Of a stretch of 64,000 nucleotides of DNA, positions 25,592 to 32,741 are shown piece after piece. The notes under the pieces were generated by a model. That model ran no database searches, was not told the DNA's origin, and saw only the letters and a list, made by a program, of their open reading frames with translations. Both the position numbers and the translations under genes were made by a program. Numbering within the stretch: position 1 is the first letter of the stretch; every line of letters starts with the position of its first letter. This DNA is from an uncultured Helcococcus sp. (lineage in GTDB: Bacteria; Bacillota; Clostridia; Tissierellales; Peptoniphilaceae), in the NCBI GenBank assembly GCA_937926545.1, contig CALAZW010000018.1, positions 4,121-68,120 on the forward strand. The letters are read 5' to 3'.

Positions 25592-26686
25592 TTATTTATT
25601 AGATCTTTCTTTTAACCAACCGCTTATAAGTGGTGCTACTTCTTTTTGAGATCTTCCACTTACGAACATTCCTATGTGGCCTGTTGGTATCTTATGAGTT
25701 TGCTTGTCTAAACTTGAAACATATTTTTCTAATGGTTCTGATGCTGCATTTGGAACTTGGTGATCTCGTTCAGCATAAACGTTTAATAAAGGCATATTAA
25801 TATTCTTTAAGTCTACCTTCTTATCGCCTATCATCATTTCACCCTTAACTAATTTATTTTCCTTATACATATCATTAATAAATTGTCTAAAAGCTTCTCC
25901 AGCTTGTGCAGGTGAATCAAAAATCCATTTTTCCATTCTCATAAAGTTGCTTAGAGAATCTGGCTCATCCAAATCATCTATAAGATCAACATACTTGTTA
26001 ACCATAAGTGATAGTGGCTTTAAGGTCAAGAAACCAGTATTCATAAAGTCTCCTGGAATATTTCCATAAGCTTCAACCATATTATCAACATTTAGGTACT
26101 TACCCCATTTGAATAATAGACCATCGTTAGTTGAGAAGTCTACTGGAGTAACCATAGTAACCAAGTTTTGAACCTTTTCAGGGTGTAGTGCTGAGTACAT
26201 TACTGAGAAAGTACCACCTTGACAAACACCTAGTAGGTTTATTTTATCAACGCCATTTTCTTTTCTGATAAAGTCAACAACATTATTGATATATCCTTCA
26301 ATATAGTCTTCTAAAGTTATAAACTTATCTTCTGGTGTTGGATAGCCCCACTCGATAATATATACATCTGTTCCACCTTCTAAGATATTCTTAATAAAAG
26401 ATCTATCTTCTTGAAGGTCCATCATAGCTGGTGTATTTACCAGTGCATAGACAATTAGTGTAGGTATCTTATGTTGAGTCCTAGTTCTTTTTTCATAGTG
26501 ATATAATTTTAATTTATCTTCTTGATAAACAAGCTTTCTTTCAGTTTGGTTAGAAGCAGATACATCTAAATCCATGAATGTTTCCATACCTCTAAACATT
26601 TTCTCGTTAGCATCTATTATCTCGTCAAATGATTGTTTCATCTTTTCTAAATATTTTTCATTAGTTTCCATTAATTTTTCAGTCAT
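25592..26686 (-). CDS. phaC: Class III poly(3-hydroxyalkanoate) synthase subunit PhaC
   Basis: Alpha/beta hydrolase-fold polymerase that joins (R)-3-hydroxyacyl-CoA into polyester. The 364 residues match class III PhaC (about 355), not the larger classes I and II. The lipase-like box GVCQGG carries nucleophile C155, and D308 (AERDHQVP) and H337 (PTGHIGMFVSG) complete the triad. HIGMFVSGR is a class III signature. Start 26686 has GGAAGGAGAA upstream. It is the second gene after phaE, 42 bases apart. No phaA, phaB, phasin or depolymerase gene lies in the window, so the monomer route is not visible. Confidence 0.93.
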   Translation of the reverse strand: MTEKLMETNEKYLEKMKQSFDEIIDANEKMFRGMETFMDLDVSASNQTERKLVYQEDKLKLYHYEKRTRTQHKIPTLIVYALVNTPAMMDLQEDRSFIKNILEGGTDVYIIEWGYPTPEDKFITLEDYIEGYINNVVDFIRKENGVDKINLLGVCQGGTFSVMYSALHPEKVQNLVTMVTPVDFSTNDGLLFKWGKYLNVDNMVEAYGNIPGDFMNTGFLTLKPLSLMVNKYVDLIDDLDEPDSLSNFMRMEKWIFDSPAQAGEAFRQFINDMYKENKLVKGEMMIGDKKVDLKNINMPLLNVYAERDHQVPNAASEPLEKYVSSLDKQTHKIPTGHIGMFVSGRSQKEVAPLISGWLKERSNK

Positions 26687-26728
26687 TTAAATTCTCCTTC
26701 CATAGAATCAGTAAGATATAGAACATCC

Positions 26729-27895
26729 TTATTTATTTTTTTTCTTATTCACTTCTTTATTTTCTTTTTTTTCAGCTTCAAGAACTTCAATTTGTTTATT
26801 TAAAGATTTAACTTCTTTCTTTAATTCGTAAACTGTCTTATATAGACTATCAATTTGTCCCTTAGTAACTATAGGTGTAGTTTCTAAGTACTTTTCCATA
26901 ACCTTGTCAGTTTCGATCTTAAATCTCATTATTGAATCTGTTGTTCTTGCCATTAGGTTAGCAAATTCATCTGTATAGAAGAATACTTCAATTTCACCTT
27001 CTAATTTTCTTGTCCAGTAGTCATAGAATTCCTTAAATGATTTTGGCTCTAAATCTTCTGCTGATATAGTCATCCATTCTTCCATAGATTTTCTTGCATT
27101 TGCATTGGAAATTGTCGCTATACTACCTAAATATTCTGAAACTGTTAAGATCATTTCTATCATCGCATCAACAGATCTGTTTTGTTGTTCTACCAGTTCC
27201 CTATTTGATCCAACTACAGGAGATTTCATCAACGCCCCAACTGTTCTATCATAGTTTTCTTTCCATAACTTAATATATTCTGTTAGTTTTTCTCTTGACA
27301 TAGGAGCTTGCATCCATAATTCCATCATTTCTGGATAAGTTTCCTTCCAAGGATTAACGAATGTTGATGTTACATCTAAAACTGTTTTAGAGAAGTTTAA
27401 CGGATTTTCTACAAATGGTCTAAGTTCTTCTGGCATTAATGGTAGTAATGATTCCCTAAACATTTTTTCGTAATTTACCATTGCTTCATCAATGATTCTT
27501 TGAGTTTCATCAACAGTTGGGGTTACATAGTTATCGTTTAATTCTGTATAGAAATTATACATTGTTAAATAGAATTTATTGGCATTTAACATTTTTTCAA
27601 ATACCTTGGATTCGTCAACTCCAAAACTCTTGCCCATCTTTAATGGGTTGTATAATTCCATCATCTTTTCCCATGCTTCCACAGGATTAGTTACCGGCCA
27701 ATTCATATTGCCTGTTGTCATATTTTTTGTAAAATCAAACATTTGTTGTTGCGCCTTAATCCAATTTTCATAATTGTTGAACATGTCTTCTTTTACATCA
27801 CCTGATGGAACCTTTGGCATCATAGCGTTAAAGCTATCCATCATGTTTTTTTGAGTATCAATCATGCTTTTGTAAAAATCGAAATAATTATTCAT
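26729..27895 (-). CDS. phaE: Class III poly(3-hydroxyalkanoate) synthase subunit PhaE
   Basis: Partner subunit that binds and activates PhaC, 388 residues and mostly helical, with Met/Phe/Asn-rich amphipathic segments and a C-terminal coiled coil (LYKTVYELKKEVKSLNKQIE) ending in a lysine-rich tail. Typical PhaE segments such as NPWKETYPEMMELWMQAP and TYTD-like FFYTDEFANLMARTTDSIM are seen. The start is ATG 27895 behind GGGAGGG; the frame is open 9 codons further up. It is led by a consensus promoter and a palindromic operator. Identity rests on the pairing with PhaC and the family pattern. Confidence 0.9.
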   Translation of the reverse strand: MNNYFDFYKSMIDTQKNMMDSFNAMMPKVPSGDVKEDMFNNYENWIKAQQQMFDFTKNMTTGNMNWPVTNPVEAWEKMMELYNPLKMGKSFGVDESKVFEKMLNANKFYLTMYNFYTELNDNYVTPTVDETQRIIDEAMVNYEKMFRESLLPLMPEELRPFVENPLNFSKTVLDVTSTFVNPWKETYPEMMELWMQAPMSREKLTEYIKLWKENYDRTVGALMKSPVVGSNRELVEQQNRSVDAMIEMILTVSEYLGSIATISNANARKSMEEWMTISAEDLEPKSFKEFYDYWTRKLEGEIEVFFYTDEFANLMARTTDSIMRFKIETDKVMEKYLETTPIVTKGQIDSLYKTVYELKKEVKSLNKQIEVLEAEKKENKEVNKKKNK

Positions 27896-27911
27896 AGTAC
27901 CCTCCCAAAAT

Positions 27912-27930
27912 TGTAATAACAATTGTTACA
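27912..27930. promoter_or_regulatory. Palindromic operator in the phaE leader
   Basis: TGTAATAACAATTGTTACA holds the perfect 12-bp palindrome TAACAATTGTTA (27917-27928) inside TGTAA/TTACA arms. It lies between the promoter and the phaE start, where a bound repressor would block transcription. Eleven of the twelve bases recur at the glpF -35. Confidence 0.55.
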
Positions 27931-27943
27931 TTTCCCTACTCTA

Positions 27944-27972
27944 ATAATATAATTAATATTACTTATTTTCAA
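27944..27972 (-). promoter_or_regulatory. Promoter of phaE-phaC
   Basis: The minus strand reads TTGAAA (27967-27972), a 17-base spacer and TATTAT (27944-27949). Confidence 0.75.
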
Positions 27973-28312
27973 CAGTTGATATACGATTTCATACGAGGTT
28001 ATTCATTACCTATTCACTTGTATTGAATATTGGTAATTTAATATTAAATTCTATTAATTAATCTTCTTGTTTATTAATTAATACAATATGAATATTGCCT
28101 CATATGAATGGTCGTTCACCTTTATGTTGATATTATAATACTACAAGCACCCATGATTTGGCAAGCCTTTTCATTAGAAAAGTCTAATATATAAAATATT
28201 CGTAATAATTCATATATATTAATTATTGTTATTTATTTATTAATAAATTATACACAAAGATACATAAGTTTTACTTATTAGCCTCTTAACAGGAAACCGT
28301 TTTCTTTAGGAA
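27973..28312. other. Long AT-rich intergenic region upstream of phaE
   Basis: No gene is seen here. It holds short repeats: ATATGAAT twice about 18 bases apart (near 28085-28110), TTAATTAAT-type palindromes, and TGAATGGTCGTTCA (near 28108), an inverted repeat of the size bound by TetR-type regulators. A degenerate cre-like sequence (GGAAACCGTTTTCT) lies near 28292. These may be upstream control sites for phaE or simple AT-rich spacer. Confidence 0.4.
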
Positions 28313-28337
28313 TAAAAAAAGAACTGTTTCCAGTTCT
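28313..28337 (-). terminator. Terminator after the Nudix gene
   Basis: AGAACTG-GAAA-CAGTTCT stem with a GNRA-type tetraloop and seven T on the minus strand, overlapping the stop codon. Confidence 0.88.
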
Positions 28338-28956
28338 AATCTATTACTACCTTCCAATTTTCTTGATCTTTAGCCTCAAAACACAGGTCTATTTGTTTTA
28401 GGGTATTTTTATTATTATCAACTTCCAGGTTTATTAAATCTTCTCTTGTAAAAAAGCCTGATTCAATGGTTTCTAAATTCTTTTTAAAGCTACCATCTAT
28501 ATAATCACACAAAACAAAAAATTTAGTAATGTTATTGATATATTTGGGTCTATTATGCCTATTTCTATCCAGGACAGCTATTAGCTTATTATACTTCACT
28601 CTGACTCCTGCCTCTTCCCAGGCCTCCTTTATAGTATTTTCAACTACAGTTTGATCCTCATCCACCCAGCCTCCCGGTAGAGACCATTTATTATTCAATT
28701 CTTTTACCATTAAAATTTTATCATCTACAAAGATGGCAGCCCTAGAATCCATCTTGGGAGTCTGATAGCCTAGGTCGCTGGCAAATAGGTCCTTGATTAT
28801 ATCTTTATTAACATCCGTCTTTTCTTCCACCATTTCTATGGAAATTTCCCTTAGCCTTTCATACCTTTCAATATCAAATCTATTGTTGCTATAGGCCAAG
28901 CCATTTTGAGCTAGGGCTTGAATTTCCTTAGCCCAGCTTATTATTAAGTCATCCAT
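28336..28956 (-). CDS. Nudix hydrolase with N-terminal helical domain
   Basis: Cytoplasmic Nudix hydrolase of 206 residues. Residues 1-65 form the helical N-terminal domain found in a Bacillota ADP-ribose pyrophosphatase-like group (IISWAKEIQALAQNGLAYS). The Nudix box starts at G96: the G-x5-E position is Q102 rather than Glu and the Arg of REuxEE is K110, while E111, E114 and E115 are kept. The core should still bind Mg2+, but the changes may alter activity. Likely substrate is a nucleoside diphosphate derivative such as ADP-ribose; this is inference. It is a single gene with its own terminator, divergent from the gene at 29016. Confidence 0.88.
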   Translation of the reverse strand: MDDLIISWAKEIQALAQNGLAYSNNRFDIERYERLREISIEMVEEKTDVNKDIIKDLFASDLGYQTPKMDSRAAIFVDDKILMVKELNNKWSLPGGWVDEDQTVVENTIKEAWEEAGVRVKYNKLIAVLDRNRHNRPKYINNITKFFVLCDYIDGSFKKNLETIESGFFTREDLINLEVDNNKNTLKQIDLCFEAKDQENWKVVID

Positions 28957-29015
28957 GATAATATCCCCCTTTTATGTTATTATATTCTATATTATCATAA
29001 GTGAAAGGAGCTTAT

Positions 29016-30065
29016 ATGGAAGTAGTATTTGGACTAATAATTTTTTTGCTATCTATCCTGGCCTTTATCTTCTTCTATAAGAGAGAAAAAAGAAGCCTTT
29101 TAATAGCCCTACCATTTTTTATAGTAGTAGGATCTTTTTTACTATTTTTGTTGACGACCATGAATGTGGCCCGTCCTCTCTTTATGGTGGGAGCTGTCTT
29201 AGTTATCCTCCTACTTATTTTCATTCCCCTTTATCTTTTATCATCAATTGTGGTTTTGATAAAGACGGGTATAGACTTGGTTAAAAAGGAAGGCTTTTCC
29301 CTAAGCCATATTTTAAGCTTTGGCCTGGGAGTATTCATTTTAGCCTATACAATAATTTATCCTCTTGTCTATGGAAGAATTAATAATAGATACCTGATAA
29401 ATACCATGGATTTTTTATCCTCTCTTGTGGGATACTTTTATTTCCTACTGGTTCTCTTTATTTTTTCTTCGCTTTTAAACTTAATTCCCAATAAAAAAAG
29501 AAACTATAAGTATATTATAGTTTTAGGATCAGGTTTAATTGATGGGAATGTTACTCCCCTATTAAAGTCTAGAATAAATAAGGGACTTGTAAACTATAGA
29601 AGGATAAAAGAAAGAGGCTATGACTGTAAACTGATCATGTCTGGAGGTCAGGGGGATGATGAAGCTAGACCTGAAGCCCATGCTATGAGAGAGTATGCCC
29701 TTCTTCTAGGAGTAGATCCTGAGGATATTATAGTTGAGGATAGGTCTACTAGCACTGAAGAAAATTTGAACTTTTCCCTTTCTTTAATTAGAAATCTTGA
29801 AGGCAGGGATTTTGCTAAAGATAAAACAGAAATTTTAATTACGACTAATAACTATCATGTTTTTAGGTCCTTGGTCATTAGTAAAGACCTGGGAATAAAG
29901 GCTGATGGACAAGGGGGAAAAACCAAACTCTACTACTGGTTAAATGCAGCCATTAGAGAGTTTATAGCCCTTATCTATATGAATATAAGTCCCCATCTTT
30001 TCGTCCTCGCCCTTTTTTTAGTTAATTTTTTAGTTAAAATGATAGCTGATTTAATAGCGGGATAA
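29016..30065 (+). CDS. YdcF/SanA-like (DUF218) membrane protein
   Basis: Protein of 349 residues with about five N-terminal membrane helices (to about residue 155) and a C-terminal DUF218 domain. That domain shows VLGSGLIDGNVTPLLKSRI, LIMSGGQGDDEARPEA and VEDRSTSTEENLNFS, the conserved acidic and Ser/Thr positions of the family. YdcF binds S-adenosylmethionine in vitro, and SanA/ElyC relatives affect envelope integrity; the reaction is unknown. The start is ATG 29016 behind GAAAGGAG, rather than the in-frame GTG at 29001 that contains the ribosome site. Confidence 0.85.
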   Translation: MEVVFGLIIFLLSILAFIFFYKREKRSLLIALPFFIVVGSFLLFLLTTMNVARPLFMVGAVLVILLLIFIPLYLLSSIVVLIKTGIDLVKKEGFSLSHILSFGLGVFILAYTIIYPLVYGRINNRYLINTMDFLSSLVGYFYFLLVLFIFSSLLNLIPNKKRNYKYIIVLGSGLIDGNVTPLLKSRINKGLVNYRRIKERGYDCKLIMSGGQGDDEARPEAHAMREYALLLGVDPEDIIVEDRSTSTEENLNFSLSLIRNLEGRDFAKDKTEILITTNNYHVFRSLVISKDLGIKADGQGGKTKLYYWLNAAIREFIALIYMNISPHLFVLALFLVNFLVKMIADLIAG

Positions 30066-30067
30066 AG

Positions 30068-30098
30068 AAAACCTCAAGTTCTACACTTGAGGTTTTTT
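30068..30098. terminator. Bidirectional terminator between the YdcF-like gene and ridA
   Basis: AAAACCTCAAGT/ACTTGAGGTTTT stem with T on the right and A on the left, so it can serve both converging genes. Confidence 0.9.
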
Positions 30099-30470
30099 CT
30101 ATACTTCTGCTATTGCTTCTATTTCTATGACAGCATCCTTGGGAAGTCTTGCAACTTCTACCAGGGCTCTTGCTGGTTTATGGCCCTTAAAAAATTCATC
30201 GTATTCCTTGTTGATTACATCAAAGTCTTCAATGTTTTTCACAAAAACATTTACCTTGCCTATTTTTTCTAAAGATGAGCCTCCGGACTCTACTATGGCC
30301 AATACATTTGATAAACTAGCCCTAGTAGCCTTCTTTACATCAGTTTCCAAGTTACCAGTTTCCATGTTTATTGGCAATTGACCTGATACAAAAATAGTAT
30401 TATTAATTATAGTTCCTTGACTATAGGGTCCAATAGCCGCTGGTGCCCTATCTGTTTTTATAAATTCCAT
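30099..30470 (-). CDS. ridA: RidA family enamine/imine deaminase
   Basis: Hydrolyses reactive 2-aminoacrylate-type enamines released by PLP enzymes. The 123 residues show GPYSQGTIINNTIFVSGQLP near 14-33, the key Arg in KPARALVEVARLPKD near 98-112, and the closing IEIEAIAEV. It forms a trimer in known members. It follows udk by 33 bases on the minus strand and converges with the YdcF-like gene. Confidence 0.95.
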   Translation of the reverse strand: MEFIKTDRAPAAIGPYSQGTIINNTIFVSGQLPINMETGNLETDVKKATRASLSNVLAIVESGGSSLEKIGKVNVFVKNIEDFDVINKEYDEFFKGHKPARALVEVARLPKDAVIEIEAIAEV

Positions 30471-30503
30471 AAATCCCCCTTAATTTTTATTTATAGTCTG
30501 GTC

Positions 30504-31118
30504 TTATTCTATCATAGACCTTATATGTTTAATCATAATATCTATGGCCACTGTATTTTCTCCCCCCCTAGGAATAATAATATCAGCGTGTTTTTTTGAA
30601 GGTTCTACAAACTCTTCGTGCATGGGTTTAACGGTATTTCTATATTGATCTAGAACTGACTCTACTGTTCTTCCCCTTTCTGCCACGTCCCTACTTATTC
30701 TTCTCATAAGTCTTTCATCGGCATCTGTATCCACATATATTTTTAGATCCATCAGGTCTCTAAGTTCCTTATTTTCCAAGATAAGAAAGCCATCTATTAT
30801 AACAACTCTCTTAGGCCTTACCAAATAGGTATTCTCTGAACGAGTATGTAGCTTATAGTCATATTCAGGTCTATAGATTTCCTCTCCCAGCCTTAACCTT
30901 TTAATATCTTCTATCATTTCGTCCGTATCAAAGGCCTTGGGATGGTCATAATTTAACTTTTTTCTTTCTTCCAAATCCAATTTGTCATTGGGCTTATAGT
31001 AAAAATCATGACATAAAACCTCAATATCATCTTTAAAATGCTGTTTAAACTTATCTACTATTGTTGATTTTCCTGATGCAGATCCCCCTGCAACCCCTAC
31101 TATCGTTACTTTATCCAT
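30504..31118 (-). CDS. udk: Uridine kinase
   Basis: Phosphorylates uridine and cytidine for pyrimidine salvage. The 204 residues hold Walker A GGSASGKST at 11-19, CHDFYYKPND, the YDHPKAFD segment that binds the nucleoside, and IIDGFLILENKELRD, plus RRISRDVAERGRT near the lid. Length and motifs match bacterial Udk. It is probably co-transcribed with ridA. Confidence 0.95.
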   Translation of the reverse strand: MDKVTIVGVAGGSASGKSTIVDKFKQHFKDDIEVLCHDFYYKPNDKLDLEERKKLNYDHPKAFDTDEMIEDIKRLRLGEEIYRPEYDYKLHTRSENTYLVRPKRVVIIDGFLILENKELRDLMDLKIYVDTDADERLMRRISRDVAERGRTVESVLDQYRNTVKPMHEEFVEPSKKHADIIIPRGGENTVAIDIMIKHIRSMIE

Positions 31119-31180
31119 ATTTAACCCTCATATCTTTATTCTATTTAGATTATAATACATTTTAACTATAAATAAAAATA

Positions 31181-31204
31181 AATAGTAGTCTTGCGACTAC
31201 TATT
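31181..31204 (-). terminator. Terminator after the small acidic protein gene
   Basis: ATAGTAGTC/GACTACTAT stem with the loop GCAA and a T-rich run on the minus strand. Confidence 0.82.
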
Positions 31205-31210
31205 ATCTTC

Positions 31211-31420
31211 TTACATTTGATTCTCTTCCGACCAATCTTTTGCTTCATTCACTGCGTCTAAAGTCGGAACTTCAACTCCAGTGTCTTCATCTCTTTTTTC
31301 AACATCGCCATATAAATCACTTGAGGGTTTATCCTTTCCCTCTTGATCGCCTTGGCCTCTTTGTGACATTTCTGCCTTAAGTGTTGCTTCTTTTACTTCA
31401 TTAAGATCTTTTTTTGACAT
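31211..31420 (-). CDS. Small acidic hydrophilic protein, unknown
   Basis: Protein of 69 residues, not recognised. The start is ATG 31420 behind AGGGAGGA; an in-frame ATG at 31450 would leave that ribosome site internal. It has no hydrophobic segment and is rich in Asp, Glu, Lys and Gln (MSQRGQGDQEGKDKPSSD), which suggests an intrinsically disordered, soluble protein. It stands alone with its own terminator, between udk and the chromate transporter pair. Confidence 0.65.
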   Translation of the reverse strand: MSKKDLNEVKEATLKAEMSQRGQGDQEGKDKPSSDLYGDVEKRDEDTGVEVPTLDAVNEAKDWSEENQM

Positions 31421-31613
31421 ATATTCCTCCCTATATTTTCCCTTTATCATATATACCCATTATATTTAATAATATTCATTTTTTCTTATATTCTTGACTT
31501 TTCTTGTGAATTATTTGCTTTTTATTCATAAAGACCTGGTTAAGCCTCCCTTTCAAGTAAAAAAATCTTTACTAATCCAGCGGTTAAATATAATATAGAT
31601 GAGAGGTGATTAT

Positions 31614-32192
31614 ATGAAAGAGAAGGACCAGATAGGTCTAGGGGAATTATTTCTTACCTTCCTAAAGATTTCCAGTTTTACCTTTGGAGGAGGCTACACC
31701 ATTATTCCCGTAATTAAAAATGAATTTTCAGAAAAGAGAAATTTAATAAGTGAAGATGACATGCTTCAAATCGTTGCCATCTCACAATCAGGCCCTGGTG
31801 CTTTGGCCATAAATGGCGCCATACTTACCGGCTATAGAATCAAGGGATTGGCAGGGGCCCTTATAGCAGCCCTGGCATCAGCCCTACCATCTATAGTTAT
31901 TATCACTATTATCTCCTTTTTCTATAAAGAATTTAGTGAAAATACTTACGTTCAAGCGGCTCTTACTGGTATGAGTGGGGTCATATCAGCAATCCTCTTG
32001 GTTACCACCTATGATTTATTTAAGAATGCAATAAAAAACAACTGGGTCTTTTCCCTACTACTTATGGTCTTTGCCTTTATAGGATCATTTTTCTGGCATC
32101 TTAATTCAGCCCTAATCATAGTTATACTAGCCCTAAGTGGACTTATAGTTTTCACTTTTATAATAAAGGAGGAAGATGATGATCTTAATTAA
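31614..32192 (+). CDS. chrA1: Chromate transporter, N-terminal-type half
   Basis: Single CHR-domain membrane protein of 192 residues. The signature FGGGYTIIPVIKNEF near 25-39 and SQSGPGALAINGAILTG near 58-74 define the domain; about five to six helices follow. Short ChrA proteins work as antiparallel pairs made from two adjacent genes. The start is ATG 31614 behind GAGAGGTGA. The next gene overlaps its end. Chromate may not be the natural substrate; sulfate-like anions are possible. Confidence 0.9.
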   Translation: MKEKDQIGLGELFLTFLKISSFTFGGGYTIIPVIKNEFSEKRNLISEDDMLQIVAISQSGPGALAINGAILTGYRIKGLAGALIAALASALPSIVIITIISFFYKEFSENTYVQAALTGMSGVISAILLVTTYDLFKNAIKNNWVFSLLLMVFAFIGSFFWHLNSALIIVILALSGLIVFTFIIKEEDDDLN

Positions 32193-32733
32193 ATTGTTTT
32201 TTGCCTTCTTTCAAGTGGGACTTTTTGCCTTTGGAGGAGGCTATGCTATTCTTCCCTTTATTCAAGATATTATAGTGGAGGAGCACGGTTGGTTGACCAT
32301 GGCTGAGATGACTGATGTGGTCACCATATCTCAAATGACACCAGGTCCAATTGCCCTTAATGCAGCAACCTTTGTAGGAACCAAGGTAGCTGGTCTAGCA
32401 GGATCTATTGTTGCTACCCTGGGAACAATAATTCCCCAATTTGCTATAATGATTCTACTAGGCTTTCTAGTCTTTGGAGATAAAAAGATCAGCCTACTTG
32501 ACAGGGCCATAGCCGGATTAAAACCTGGTATTGTTGGTCTGATAGCCGTTGCCAGCCTAACTATGGCCCATTCTTCACTTTTTGGAGGCCTGGACCTTAG
32601 TTTGCTAAACCTTAATTATATAGCCCTAGTAACCTTTATAGTTGGCTTTATCCTTACCCTTAAGAAGGTGGATATAGTAAAAATTATTATCTTGGGAGGA
32701 CTTATGGGCCTTATACTTCAATTTATTATTTAG
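32179..32733 (+). CDS. chrA2: Chromate transporter, C-terminal-type half
   Basis: Second CHR-domain protein, 184 residues, with FGGGYAILPFIQDIIVEE and SQMTPGPIALNAATFVG. Two ATG codons are adjacent; 32179 is preferred, since AAGGAGG lies six bases before it but only three before 32176. The gene overlaps the end of the first half, so the two are translated in step and should form one transporter. gdhA follows after 8 bases. Confidence 0.9.
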   Translation: MILIKLFFAFFQVGLFAFGGGYAILPFIQDIIVEEHGWLTMAEMTDVVTISQMTPGPIALNAATFVGTKVAGLAGSIVATLGTIIPQFAIMILLGFLVFGDKKISLLDRAIAGLKPGIVGLIAVASLTMAHSSLFGGLDLSLLNLNYIALVTFIVGFILTLKKVDIVKIIILGGLMGLILQFII

Positions 32734-32741
32734 GAGGTAAT

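Noticed and set aside
27917..27928. TAACAATTGTTA considered as a Rex site
   Set aside because: Rex half-sites are in the order TTGTTA then TAACAA with a spacer; here the order is reversed and there is no spacer.
27975..27995. cre-like sequence before phaE (TGAAATCGTATATCA on the minus strand)
   Set aside because: It needs one extra base compared with the cre consensus, so the symmetry is broken.
28291..28305. cre-like GGAAACCGTTTTCT far upstream of phaE
   Set aside because: Both outer bases deviate from the consensus and it lies about 400 bases from the start, next to another gene's terminator.
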